From JALZDI01 sp965653225 (lineage in GTDB: Bacteria > Actinomycetota > Actinomycetes > Propionibacteriales > Nocardioidaceae), in assembly GCA_965653225.1 (NCBI GenBank), contig CBFGZI010000028.1, forward strand, positions 1-35,330: a stretch of 35,330 nucleotides of DNA. The letters are read 5' to 3'. This document shows, in pieces, positions 15,608 to 23,130 of the stretch (the first letter of the stretch is position 1; each line of letters starts with the position of its first letter). A program made the position numbers and the translations under genes. The notes beneath the pieces are model-generated. The model saw only the letters and a list, made by a program, of their open reading frames with translations. It searched no databases and had not been told where the DNA came from.

Positions 15608-16014
15608 GGCGTCACGGTAGGACGCGACGCCGCCGGACAGAAGGCGACCCCCGGCCGTGGGGGGCCGGGGGTCTGCACTGTGGGCGGGCCAGGCCGCGTG
15701 TGTGGGGGATACGCGGGCCGGTCCGGCTCGTCGTCCGGCCCAAGGCAACAAGTGCGGCACCGTGGGGGAGTGCCTGGCCGAAGACTGGTTGCGCCTCACT
15801 GCAGATGATCGGCGCCGCCGTCTGTGTCGCCTATGCGACCTTGGTCCCGAGACGGGTCCCGCCCCTTGGCGGTCGTTTGGGACGGGTGGGTGAAGGGTTC
15901 CCTAAGTAAAGAACCGCCACCTTTGTGTTTGCTCGGTCACATCTAGTGGGCAAATAGGCGTCACTTGTCGGGAGCAGGTGACGCGGCTCGGGGCCGCACT
16001 GGGAGCAGATCACC
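15608..16014. other. 407-bp intergenic region with several hairpins
   Basis: No gene is seen. The left part carries the TACCGT -10 (15614-15619, minus strand) of the GvpU-like gene. The right part, upstream of the exported-protein gene, is less GC-rich and holds three small inverted repeats: GGTTC/GAACC (15896-15900 with 15911-15915), GCGTCAC/GTGACGC (15958-15964 with 15978-15984) and GCGGC/GCCGC (15982-15986 with 15992-15996). A structured 5' leader is possible. I do not recognise a known riboswitch consensus here. GGGAG at 16001-16005 is the ribosome binding site of the next gene. Confidence 0.5.
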
Positions 16015-16305
16015 ATGGGACGTACGTGCGAGAACGCCACCACCCCTTCGGCCGTCGCCGGATCCAAGAACAGGCGCAGGCGTCGGCACCACCCGGCCGC
16101 GGTCTCACGCGTGGCCGTCGCCGTGACCAGCGTCGTCGCCACGCTACTGACCATGGCCGGGCTGGCCGCGAACGCCAGCGCCGAGGAGACCAGCTCGCAG
16201 GTGCAGGCACCGGCGGCAGTGCACGGACCACGTCCGGCCGCCGCGCCGAGCGCGCACTCGGCCATCTCGGCCGCGTCAACGCACACCCGGTCCCGTGCCA
16301 GCTGA
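16015..16305 (+). CDS. Small exported protein at head of ApbE operon
   Basis: A 96-residue protein with a basic N-region (KNRRRRRHH), a hydrophobic stretch at about 32-50 (VAVAVTSVVATLLTMAGLAA) and a probable cleavage site ANASA before residue 57, followed by only 40 residues rich in A, S, P and T. No known domain. GGGAGCAG lies seven bases before the ATG. Its stop overlaps the proposed apbE start by 11 bp. The end reads AISAASTHT, which loosely recalls the ApbE flavinylation motif (S-G-A-T/S), but lacks the usual Asp and Gly. It might be a minimal exported partner, or a truncated FMN-binding protein gene. Confidence 0.6.
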   Translation: MGRTCENATTPSAVAGSKNRRRRRHHPAAVSRVAVAVTSVVATLLTMAGLAANASAEETSSQVQAPAAVHGPRPAAAPSAHSAISAASTHTRSRAS

Positions 16306-17251
16306 GGCGCGCTTCCCCGTCATGGGGAGCACCGGTCACCTGATCGTGACCGGCCCCGACCCCGCCCTGGTCCGGCGGGCACGTGCCCGTCTCTCCTCGC
16401 TCGAGGCGCGGTGGTCGCGGTTCATCTCCAACAGCGAGCTGTGCCGTGTCAACGCGGCCGCCGGACAGCGCGTCCACGTCTCGCCCGAGACCGTGCAGCT
16501 GGTGCGGCGCAGCGTCCAGGCCTGGCAGCTCACCGGCGGGCTGTTCGACCCGACCGTCCTGCCGTCCCTGGAGGCGGCCGGGTACGACCGCAGCTTCGAG
16601 CGGGTCGCGCCCGTGGCCGACAGCAGCGTCGTCGTGCTGTGTCCGGCGTCACGTACACCGGGCTGCACCGGAGTCCAGGTCGACGACGACGGCGTACGGC
16701 TGCCGCACGGTGTGCGGCTCGACCTCGGCGGAATCGCGAAAGGCTACGCCGCCGACCTGGTCGCGCACGAGCTCCGGCAGGCCGGTGCGCCGGGGGTCTG
16801 CGTCAACCTCGGCGGCGACGTGCGCGTCAGCGGCAGCTCCATCGACGGCGCCGGGTGGACCATCGGCATCGCCGACCCGTTCGACGAGCAGACGGACATG
16901 TCCGCGGTGACCGTCGAGGAGGGTGCCGTCGCCACCTCGAGCCGGCGGCGCCGGCGCTGGCGGAGGGGAACACGAGAGCTTCACCATCTGATCGACCCGC
17001 GAACCGGCGAGCCGTCGAAGAGCACGCTCGTCGCAGTCACGGTCGTGGCGGGGGAGACCCACTGGGCGGAGGTCTTCGCAAAGGCCGCCCTGGTCGCCGG
17101 CATCGACGCCGGCGCGCAGCTGCTGCAGGCACACGGCCTGTCCGGGCTGCTGGTCACCAGCACCCGCGACGTCGTGCGCGTCGGTTCGATGGAGGTGTAC
17201 GAACGATGGACAAAGAGCTCTGGTGGTACCTGGCCCGTGCGGGCGGTCTGA
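16295..17251 (+). CDS. apbE: FAD:protein FMN transferase (ApbE)
   Basis: ApbE transfers FMN from FAD onto a Thr/Ser of acceptor proteins, needing Mg2+. The 318-residue product shows the family landmarks: MGSTGHLIV near the N-terminus, LDLGGIAKGYAADLVAHEL, VNLGGDVRVSG, HLIDPRTGEPS and, near the C-terminus, AEVFAKAALV (metal-site region). No signal peptide or lipobox is seen, so it may act in the cytoplasm unless exported otherwise. The start is GTG at 16295, coupled to the preceding gene by an 11-bp overlap; an ATG at 16321 is possible but would remove the residues before the first conserved motif. The 3' end overlaps the next gene by 46 bp. No FMN-binding domain gene is in the window. Confidence 0.9.
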   Translation: MPAEARFPVMGSTGHLIVTGPDPALVRRARARLSSLEARWSRFISNSELCRVNAAAGQRVHVSPETVQLVRRSVQAWQLTGGLFDPTVLPSLEAAGYDRSFERVAPVADSSVVVLCPASRTPGCTGVQVDDDGVRLPHGVRLDLGGIAKGYAADLVAHELRQAGAPGVCVNLGGDVRVSGSSIDGAGWTIGIADPFDEQTDMSAVTVEEGAVATSSRRRRRWRRGTRELHHLIDPRTGEPSKSTLVAVTVVAGETHWAEVFAKAALVAGIDAGAQLLQAHGLSGLLVTSTRDVVRVGSMEVYERWTKSSGGTWPVRAV

Positions 17252-18876
17252 CGGCCTGGTGGCTGCTGTGCATCGCGGTCCTGTGGGGCCTGCTGCTGTC
17301 CACCCGCGTGCTCGGGCAGCGCCCGCGCCCGTCCTGGCTGCTCGACCTGCACCGGATGCTTGGCGGCCTCGCGCTGGTCTTCACCGGCCTGCACCTGGTC
17401 GGGCTGTACTTCGACCAGTGGGCAAGCTTCGGACTGGTCGAGCTGCTGGTCCCGGGGCAGTCGGGCTACCGGCCGGCAGCCGTCGCGTGGGGGCTCGTCG
17501 CGTTCTACCTGCTGCTGGCGATCGAGCTCACCTCGCTGGTCAAGCCACGCATCCCCGAGGCCGTGTGGCGCTGGGTGCACCGCTCGGCGTTCGTGCTGTT
17601 CATGGTGGCCACGGTGCACACGTTCATGGCCGGCTCCGACGGCGCCAACAAGTGGATCCGCGGCGGAGCCGTGCTGGTCTGCTACGGCCTGGTGGTGCTC
17701 ACCGTGTTCCGCATCGGGGTGCTGCGCCAGCACCGTCGCGCCACACCACGCAGGACGGGTGCGGCCGTACCCGCCGTGGCGATGGCCGCAGCAGCGCCCG
17801 CGACCGGGCGCTCGCACTTCCACCCGCTCACGGTCAAGGAGATCGTGCGGGAGACCGCTGACGCGGTGTCGGTCGCGTTCTCGGTGCCCAAGGAGCTCGC
17901 CCCGGCGTTCCGCTTCGACCCCGGCCAGCACCTCACCCTGCGCACGCACCTGAACGGCGACGAGGTGCGCCGGTCGTACTCCCTGTGCAGCGGTGTCACC
18001 GACGGCGAGCTGCGCATCGCGGTCAAGCGGGTCGACGGCGGTCTCGCCTCGCCCTGGGTCAACCGCAGCCTCGCGGTCGGCGACGTGGTCGAGGTCACCG
18101 CGCCCGCCGGGCGGTTCCGGACCGAGATCAACGCGCTGCACGAGCGGCACCTGCTCGGGGTCGCGGCCGGCAGCGGGATCACACCGGTGCTGTCGATTCT
18201 CAAGAGCGTGCTGGCGGTCGAGCCGCGCAGCCGCTTCACCCTGGTGTACGGCAACCGCGACGCCGACTCCACGATCTTCCGCGACAAGCTGGCACGACTG
18301 CAGGACAGGTACGGCGAGCGCCTTCGGGTCGTGCACGTGCTCAGCAGGTGCGACCGCACCGAGGCTCCGCTGCGTGGACGCATCAACGCCACCAAGCTCG
18401 CCGAGCTCGAGCACATGCTCGACCTCGGCAGCGTCGACGACGCGTACCTGTGCGGTCCGCGGGAGATGACGCTCGAGGTCCGCGACGCGCTCGTCGACCG
18501 CGGCCTGGAGCGCGAGCGCGTGCACGTCGAGCTGTTCGGCGGCCCCGCGGCCGCCCCCGGCGTGGCCGTCCCGGAGACCGCGTCACCGCAGTCCGACGTG
18601 GTCCGCAACGTGGCCGTGGTCGACCGCGGCGCGCGCAGCGAGCTCGCCGTGCGCGGCGACGAGACCGTGCTCGACGCGGCGCTGCGCTCAGGCGTCGACC
18701 TGCCGTACTCCTGCCGCGAGGGTGTCTGCGGCACCTGCCGGGCCAAGCTCGCCTGCGGGAAGGTCTCGCAGGAGGGCGCGGACCTGACCAAGGCCGAGGT
18801 CGACGCGGGCTACGTGCTCACCTGCCAGGCCCGGCCGGAGTCCGACGGCGTCGTGATCAGCCTCGACGACGCCTGA
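17206..18876 (+). CDS. Ferric-reductase-like membrane domain fused to FAD/NAD reductase and 2Fe-2S ferredoxin
   Basis: A 556-residue three-part electron-transfer protein. Residues 1-180 form about six membrane helices with two histidine pairs, H49/H63 and H125/H138 (spacing 14 and 13), as in bis-heme ferric reductase/NOX domains. Residues about 195-440 form a ferredoxin-NADP reductase-type module with the FAD motif RRSYSLCSG, the nucleotide motif GSGITPVLSIL and YLCGPREM. Residues about 465-556 are a PaaE-type plant-like [2Fe-2S] domain (SCREGVCGTC, then LTCQARP). Predicted flow is NAD(P)H or reduced ferredoxin to FAD to hemes to an acceptor outside. Start ATG at 17206 with GGAGG ten bases upstream; it overlaps apbE by 46 bp, so the two proteins probably act together. 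Confidence 0.9.
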   Translation: MDKELWWYLARAGGLTAWWLLCIAVLWGLLLSTRVLGQRPRPSWLLDLHRMLGGLALVFTGLHLVGLYFDQWASFGLVELLVPGQSGYRPAAVAWGLVAFYLLLAIELTSLVKPRIPEAVWRWVHRSAFVLFMVATVHTFMAGSDGANKWIRGGAVLVCYGLVVLTVFRIGVLRQHRRATPRRTGAAVPAVAMAAAAPATGRSHFHPLTVKEIVRETADAVSVAFSVPKELAPAFRFDPGQHLTLRTHLNGDEVRRSYSLCSGVTDGELRIAVKRVDGGLASPWVNRSLAVGDVVEVTAPAGRFRTEINALHERHLLGVAAGSGITPVLSILKSVLAVEPRSRFTLVYGNRDADSTIFRDKLARLQDRYGERLRVVHVLSRCDRTEAPLRGRINATKLAELEHMLDLGSVDDAYLCGPREMTLEVRDALVDRGLERERVHVELFGGPAAAPGVAVPETASPQSDVVRNVAVVDRGARSELAVRGDETVLDAALRSGVDLPYSCREGVCGTCRAKLACGKVSQEGADLTKAEVDAGYVLTCQARPESDGVVISLDDA

Positions 18877-18936
18877 GCGGGTGGCTCGCGCAGTCCCGGC
18901 GCGAAAGGCGCGTCGTTACGCCTGTCACCTGCCCCG

Positions 18937-19230
18937 TCACTGGGCCTTGTCGACGACCTCGTCGATCTTCCCGGCCATGTTCAGGTCGTGCTCGGTGACG
19001 CCGCCCATGGCGTGGGTGACCAGCGCGAACGTGATGGTCGTCCAGCGGATGTCGATGTCGGGGTGGTGGTTCACCTGCTCGGCAACCTCCGCGACCCGGT
19101 CGACGAGCCTGATCCCGCTCATGAAGTCGGAGGCGGTCACCTCGCGCACGATGACGCCGTCGCGGTACTCCCACTGAGGCCGCTGGGTCAGGCCTTCCTG
19201 GATCTGCTTCTCGTCAAGTAAGCCAGCCAT
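18937..19230 (-). CDS. 4a-hydroxytetrahydrobiopterin dehydratase (pterin-4a-carbinolamine dehydratase)
   Basis: A 97-residue PCD/PhhB-family protein. The catalytic signature HHPD is at 55-58 (VNHHPDIDIRW), with the conserved W20 region and the C-terminal helix ALVTHAMGGVTEHDLNMAGKID. The family dehydrates pterin-4a-carbinolamine; in actinobacteria lacking aromatic amino acid hydroxylases it may serve in molybdopterin or other pterin metabolism. ATG at 19230 is preceded at six bases by TAGGGT, supporting a leaderless start there rather than the GTG at 19236. Divergent from the antiporter gene with 34 bp between starts, and convergent with the reductase gene. Confidence 0.92.
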   Translation of the reverse strand: MAGLLDEKQIQEGLTQRPQWEYRDGVIVREVTASDFMSGIRLVDRVAEVAEQVNHHPDIDIRWTTITFALVTHAMGGVTEHDLNMAGKIDEVVDKAQ

Positions 19231-19236
19231 GGGCAC

Positions 19237-19242
19237 ACCCTA
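19237..19242 (-). promoter_or_regulatory. -10 box of leaderless pterin dehydratase gene
   Basis: On the minus strand TAGGGT lies exactly six bases before the ATG at 19230, the same arrangement as xseA and the GAF-ANTAR gene. Confidence 0.5.
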
Positions 19243-19264
19243 CGACGGCTGAAAGACTGCTCTC

Positions 19265-21130
19265 GTGGACGTTGCGCTGACGCTGGTCGTGCTCGTCGGG
19301 GTGGTCACGGCGGTGGGGGCCCTGGCGCGGCGGTACGACCTGCCCACGCCGCTGCTCCTGGTGCTCGTCGGAGCGGTCGCATCGTTCGTGCCGTTCGTCC
19401 CGACGGTGGAGATGACCGCCGACCTGGTGCTGTTCGGCGTGCTGCCGCCCCTGCTGTACGCGGCGGCGATCCGTACCTCGCTGATCGACTTCCGACGCAA
19501 CATCCGGCCGATCGGGTTGCTTTCGGTGGGCCTGGTGGTGTTCACCACACTGGGCGTCGGCCTGGTCGTCTGGTGGCTGCTGCCCGTTCGGCTCGCGGTG
19601 GCATTAGCACTCGGTGCGGTCGTGGCCCCGCCGGACGCGGTCGCGGCGACCGCGATCGCCCGCCGGGTCGGCATGCCCCGGCGGATCATCACCATCCTCG
19701 AGGGCGAGAGCCTCGTCAACGACGCGACCGCACTCGTCTGCCTGCGCAGCGCGATCGTGGCGATCGGCGGCGCGGTCACCGTGTTCTCGGTGGTCGGCGG
19801 GTTCTTCCTCTCGGTCGTCGGCGGAACGGTCGTTGGCGTGGTCGTCGCCGCGGTGGTCGGCCGCCTGCGCCGGCACATCCACGACCCGCTCACCGACACC
19901 TCGGTGTCGCTGGTGACGCCTTTCGCGTCCTACCTGCTGGCGGAGTCCATCCACTCCTCGGGTGTCCTCGCCCTGGTCGTCACCGGGCTGCTCCTGGGCC
20001 ACCTGTCCCCGCGTCAGCAGTCGGCGTCGTCGCGCATCTTCGAGCGCACCAACTGGTCGACGATCCAGTTCGTGCTGGAGAACGTCGTGTTCCTGCTGAT
20101 CGGCCTGCAGGTGCAGCAGATCGTCTCCCAGCTGCAGCAGAGCACGCTGCCGCTCAGCCGGATCGCCGTCGCCTCGGTCGCGGTCCTGCTCGCGGTGGTC
20201 GTGCTCCGGTTCGTCTGGGTGTTCGCGGCGACCTACATGATCCGGCTGCTGCCGACCCGTGTCGTCGGCGACCCGCTGCCGGTGTGGCGGATCCCGATGG
20301 TGCTCTCCTGGGCCGGCATGCGCGGTGTCGTCACCCTGGCCGCGGTGTTCGTGCTGCCCTCCGGAGTCCCGCACCGCGAGGTGCTGGTGCTGATCGCCCT
20401 CGTCGTGGTCGGCGGCACCCTGCTGCTGCAGGGGTCGACCCTCCCGTGGCTCGTACGCCGTCTGGGCCTGTCCGGTCCCGACCCGCGTGAGGACGCGCTG
20501 GCCGAGGCCTCGACCTACCAGCGTGCGGCCTCGGCCGGCAACCGGCGCTTGGACGAGCTGGTGGCCGACGACGACCCGGCGGACGTGGTCGAGCAGCTGC
20601 GCTCCCGCACGTTGGAGCGCGCCAACGCGGTGTGGGAGCGGCTCGGTGGTGACGACGAGACCCCGAGCCAGGCCTACGCCCGGCTGCGGATCGAGATGCT
20701 GCGGGCCGAGCGCGCGGAGGTGCTGGCCGTGCGCAAGCGGGGCGGTGTGCCACACGAGGTGATCGAGCGTGTGCTGGCCAGCCTCGACATCGAGGAGACG
20801 GTCCTGGACCGGGTCAACCAGGAGGATCTCGAGCAGCGCGGCGAGGAGCTGCGGTCCACGCTGGCGCCGTTGAATGCCTGCGAGCACCTCGCCTCCGTCG
20901 ACCGCGTGCCGGCCCCGCGTACGCCGGAGGGATGCGAGGAGTGCCTCGCCGACGGCACGACGTGGGTGCACCTGCGGCTGTGCCTGGAGTGCGGCCACGT
21001 GGGCTGCTGCGACTCCTCGCCGCAGCGGCACGCGAGCCGGCACTTCACCGAACGCGAGCACCCGGTCATGCGCAGCTTCGAGGCCGGCGAGTCGTGGCGC
21101 TGGTGCTTCGTGGACGAGGTGCTCGGCTAG
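19265..21130 (+). CDS. CPA1-type Na+/H+ antiporter fused to a UBP-type zinc finger
   Basis: A 621-residue protein. Residues 1 to about 405 are twelve or so membrane helices of the monovalent cation/proton antiporter 1 family, with the ion-site segments GAVVAPPDAVAA and LEGESLVNDATALV (the ND motif) and SWAGMRGVVTLAA. A soluble helical region (about 415-530) follows. The last 85 residues are a ubiquitin-hydrolase-type zinc finger: ACEHL, GCEECL, RLCLECGHVGCCDS, HASRHF, EHPVMRSF, with W at the end. Such fusions occur in actinobacteria; the finger may bind a free C-terminus or a small-protein tag, or may be regulatory. The start is GTG at 19265, with a weak purine-rich site. Exchange of Na+ or K+ for H+ is inferred from the family. 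Confidence 0.9.
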   Translation: MDVALTLVVLVGVVTAVGALARRYDLPTPLLLVLVGAVASFVPFVPTVEMTADLVLFGVLPPLLYAAAIRTSLIDFRRNIRPIGLLSVGLVVFTTLGVGLVVWWLLPVRLAVALALGAVVAPPDAVAATAIARRVGMPRRIITILEGESLVNDATALVCLRSAIVAIGGAVTVFSVVGGFFLSVVGGTVVGVVVAAVVGRLRRHIHDPLTDTSVSLVTPFASYLLAESIHSSGVLALVVTGLLLGHLSPRQQSASSRIFERTNWSTIQFVLENVVFLLIGLQVQQIVSQLQQSTLPLSRIAVASVAVLLAVVVLRFVWVFAATYMIRLLPTRVVGDPLPVWRIPMVLSWAGMRGVVTLAAVFVLPSGVPHREVLVLIALVVVGGTLLLQGSTLPWLVRRLGLSGPDPREDALAEASTYQRAASAGNRRLDELVADDDPADVVEQLRSRTLERANAVWERLGGDDETPSQAYARLRIEMLRAERAEVLAVRKRGGVPHEVIERVLASLDIEETVLDRVNQEDLEQRGEELRSTLAPLNACEHLASVDRVPAPRTPEGCEECLADGTTWVHLRLCLECGHVGCCDSSPQRHASRHFTEREHPVMRSFEAGESWRWCFVDEVLG

Positions 21131-21156
21131 GACTTGCCCTGAACGGCTCGGGCCCG

Positions 21157-21242
21157 CACCACAAGCCATGTGACCGGGTCTTGTGGATACTTCCCTCGGC
21201 GCATGAGCCGAGGGAAGCAACCACGCGCCGGGGGAAGGGCCT
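21157..21242 (+). repeat. Interspersed palindromic repeat, copy A
   Basis: Core CACAAGCCATGTGACCGGG starts at 21160. It contains a first stem CCACAAG (21159-21165) with CTTGTGG (21180-21186). A second, perfect 11-bp stem is CTTCCCTCGGC (21190-21200) with GCCGAGGGAAG (21207-21217). A CGCCGGGGGAAGGGCC end follows. It lies in the gap between the convergent antiporter and anti-sigma genes and may double as a terminator for both. The same layout recurs at 28.08, 28.21 and 35.18 kb. Confidence 0.85.
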
Positions 21243-21297
21243 AGTTGCGAGCCCTCGGGGACCGCGAGCCCGCACCATCACTCAGCTGCCCGTCGAC

Positions 21298-21987
21298 TCA
21301 CGGCAGCCAGGTGGAGGCCCAGACCTGCCCGGAGTCGGTGACCAGCTTGATGCCGTTGAGGTCGCCCTGGGGAGCGGGCATCACCCAGGTGCCGCCGTGC
21401 ACCGATGACGCCTGCCATTGGCCGAGGACCTCCGTCTTGCCCTCGGCCATCTGCACGCGGCAGCGGTAGCGCACGCCCACCGGTGCCTGGTTGAGCTGCA
21501 CCACCAGCAGGCGGCTCTCGTGCATCCAGGCCACCGCGGCGGTGCCGACGGAGGTGCCGTCGCTGGTCGTCAGTACGGCGCTGTCCGGGGCAAGCGCGGG
21601 AGCCGCCGTGATCCGTTGTCGCTGCGCGTCGGGGCCGCTGAACAGCGCGTTGCCGGCGGCCATGCCGACCGCGGCGATCAGGACCACGGTTGCGGCGACC
21701 AGCAGCGCCCGGCCGGGCGAGAAGCGCGAGGACCACGCTCTCGGACCCGCACCGGCGCTGGAGCCGATGCCCATGGCCGAGAGCACCCGCAGGTCGAAGC
21801 CGGCGGGCGGCTGTGCCTCGGGCGCGGTGGGAACGACGGCGTCCACGGCGCTGACCACCTCGTGGTAGGTGGCCCGGCAGCGCAGGCAGCCGGTCAGGTG
21901 GGACAGCAGCTGGCTGCGACGCGGCTCGGACACCTCGCCGAGGGCCAGCTCGACCAGGTCCTGCTCGTAGACGGTGTGGTCACTCAC
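21298..21987 (-). CDS. Anti-sigma-K factor RskA-like
   Basis: A 229-residue single-pass membrane anti-sigma factor. Residues 1 to about 60 form the cytoplasmic anti-sigma domain with a zinc-type H-x3-C-x2-C motif (HLTGCLRC, H30, C34, C37). One membrane helix lies at about 93-115 (LLVAATVVLIAAVGMAAG). The extracytoplasmic part (about 120-229) matches RskA C-terminal domains (AVAWMHESRLLVVQLNQAPVG, then TWVMPAPQG). It would hold the partner sigma factor inactive until proteolysis of the membrane protein. Its start overlaps the end of the sigma gene by 8 bp, giving translational coupling. The inducing signal is not evident. Confidence 0.9.
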   Translation of the reverse strand: MSDHTVYEQDLVELALGEVSEPRRSQLLSHLTGCLRCRATYHEVVSAVDAVVPTAPEAQPPAGFDLRVLSAMGIGSSAGAGPRAWSSRFSPGRALLVAATVVLIAAVGMAAGNALFSGPDAQRQRITAAPALAPDSAVLTTSDGTSVGTAAVAWMHESRLLVVQLNQAPVGVRYRCRVQMAEGKTEVLGQWQASSVHGGTWVMPAPQGDLNGIKLVTDSGQVWASTWLP

Positions 21988-22675
21988 GGCTTTCCTCCTG
22001 CATCGCCGCGCGCAGTCGCATCAACCCCGTGCGAATACGCGTCTTCGCCGTGCCCAGAGGGATGTTTTCGTGCTCGCTCACCTCGCCCGCGGTGCAGCCC
22101 CCCACCACCGCCAGCACCACGGCCCGCGCCTGCGTGGGGTGCAGGGCGGCCAGGTGCTGCAGCGCCCGGTCCGAGTCCAGCCGGTGCATCGCCGCCTCCG
22201 CCGGGTCGGAACCGGCGAACGTCTCCTGGACCACGTCCTCGAGCAGGTCCGGCGACGCGGGCGTGCTGCGCCGCGCCCGCACCGCGTCGATCGCGGTGTT
22301 GCGGGTGATGGTCAGCAGCCAGGTGGTCACCGATGCACGTCCCGGGTCGTAGGTGGAGGCAGCCTTCCACGCGCGGAGGAACGCCTCTTGGGAGACGTCC
22401 TCGGCCAGTGCCGGATCCCGAGTGATCGACAAAGCCAGCCCGTAGACGTTGCCTTGGAAGCGACGGACAAAAGCGGTTGCGGCCGGAGGGTCCCCAACAG
22501 CGAGTCCCGCTACCAGAGCCGCGTCGGCCGCCCGGTCGGCTCGCGGGGTTAGCTGCACACTTGGTGATACGTCGGAGCCCGACTGATGGATTGCATCGTC
22601 CCGCAATCCCTTGCTCTCGCCCGCTCGTACCTCCTCTGAGCCAGATTCGGGTGACCGCTTCTTACGTACGCCCAT
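21980..22675 (-). CDS. ECF RNA polymerase sigma factor, SigK-like
   Basis: A 231-residue sigma-70 family factor of the extracytoplasmic-function group. A polar 50-residue N-terminus is followed by region 2 (about 62-135: FVRRFQGNVYGLALSITRDP, AEDVSQEAFLRAW, TWLLTITRNTAID) and region 4 (about 165-222: LAALHPTQARAVVLAVVGGC, then EVSEHENIPLGTAKTRIRTG). The pairing with an RskA-like anti-sigma resembles mycobacterial SigK/RskA, which controls a small regulon including its own operon. ATG at 22675 is preceded by GAGG at six bases. A 6-6-6 palindrome lies 28 bp upstream. Target promoters are unknown. Confidence 0.9.
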   Translation of the reverse strand: MGVRKKRSPESGSEEVRAGESKGLRDDAIHQSGSDVSPSVQLTPRADRAADAALVAGLAVGDPPAATAFVRRFQGNVYGLALSITRDPALAEDVSQEAFLRAWKAASTYDPGRASVTTWLLTITRNTAIDAVRARRSTPASPDLLEDVVQETFAGSDPAEAAMHRLDSDRALQHLAALHPTQARAVVLAVVGGCTAGEVSEHENIPLGTAKTRIRTGLMRLRAAMQEESRE

Positions 22676-22702
22676 CTGCCACCTCGACTAGCCGGAGGGA
22701 TC

Positions 22703-22720
22703 GTGAACGGCCTGGTTCAC
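22703..22720. promoter_or_regulatory. Palindrome GTGAAC-N6-GTTCAC upstream of sigma factor gene
   Basis: A perfect 6-bp inverted repeat with a six-base spacer, 28 bp before the sigma factor start codon. Position fits an operator over the promoter, though no regulator can be named. Confidence 0.4.
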
Positions 22721-23034
22721 CGAAGCGCGAACACCGCGCCCGGGCTGCTGCTGCCCTCGTTGGCAGCGCGCGACGGCGGGGGCGGCTGCGGTGGTGGTTT
22801 CACTGAACCGGCCGGCACGGCCTCCTCGAAGTCTGACACGACTACGTCAATAACGCTGCAGACCGCGGAATCCGATATGCACGCGGCGCCGGCCGGCTGC
22901 GGTGTCCCGGTCGGCCGGGCCGGCCGGGTGAGGTTCGCGTCCGAACAGGACAAACGCGGAGAAAGCGCGAGCGACTCCGGCCGCCTGCATGCGTGGCCCG
23001 TCGCGGTCTGGCGGACGAAGCGGAAGTAAAGGTT

Positions 23035-23097
23035 CTCTCGCGCCGGGTCGTCGGAGCGCGCTGCCCCCCACCAAGGCTCCGTGACCCGGCGTGAGAG
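23035..23097. terminator. Large hairpin after the sdh operon
   Basis: CTCTCGCGCCGGGTC (23035-23049) pairs with GACCCGGCGTGAGAG (23083-23097) with one mismatch. An inner GGAGC/GCTCC pair (23054-23058 with 23076-23080) extends the stem. It begins 34 bp beyond the sdhB stop on the minus strand and probably terminates the operon. No U-tract. Confidence 0.65.
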
Positions 23098-23130
23098 TTG
23101 TTCGCCTCGGCCTCGGGCCGCCGTGGCCGC

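Larger units (their letters stand above)
22676..23130. other. 455-bp intergenic region between sigma factor and sdhB
   Basis: This gap holds the promoter region of the sigma/anti-sigma operon on its left and the terminator of the sdh operon on its right. The palindrome GTGAAC-ggcctg-GTTCAC is at 22703-22720. A plus-strand frame 22703-23029 opens with GTG after GGAGGG but encodes a compositionally odd product without family features, so I do not call it a gene. Confidence 0.5.

Noticed and set aside
22703..23029. A 108-residue plus-strand gene with GGAGGG before a GTG
   Set aside because: Composition is unlike its neighbours' proteins, no domain is visible, and it overlaps the probable operator and promoter of the sigma factor operon.
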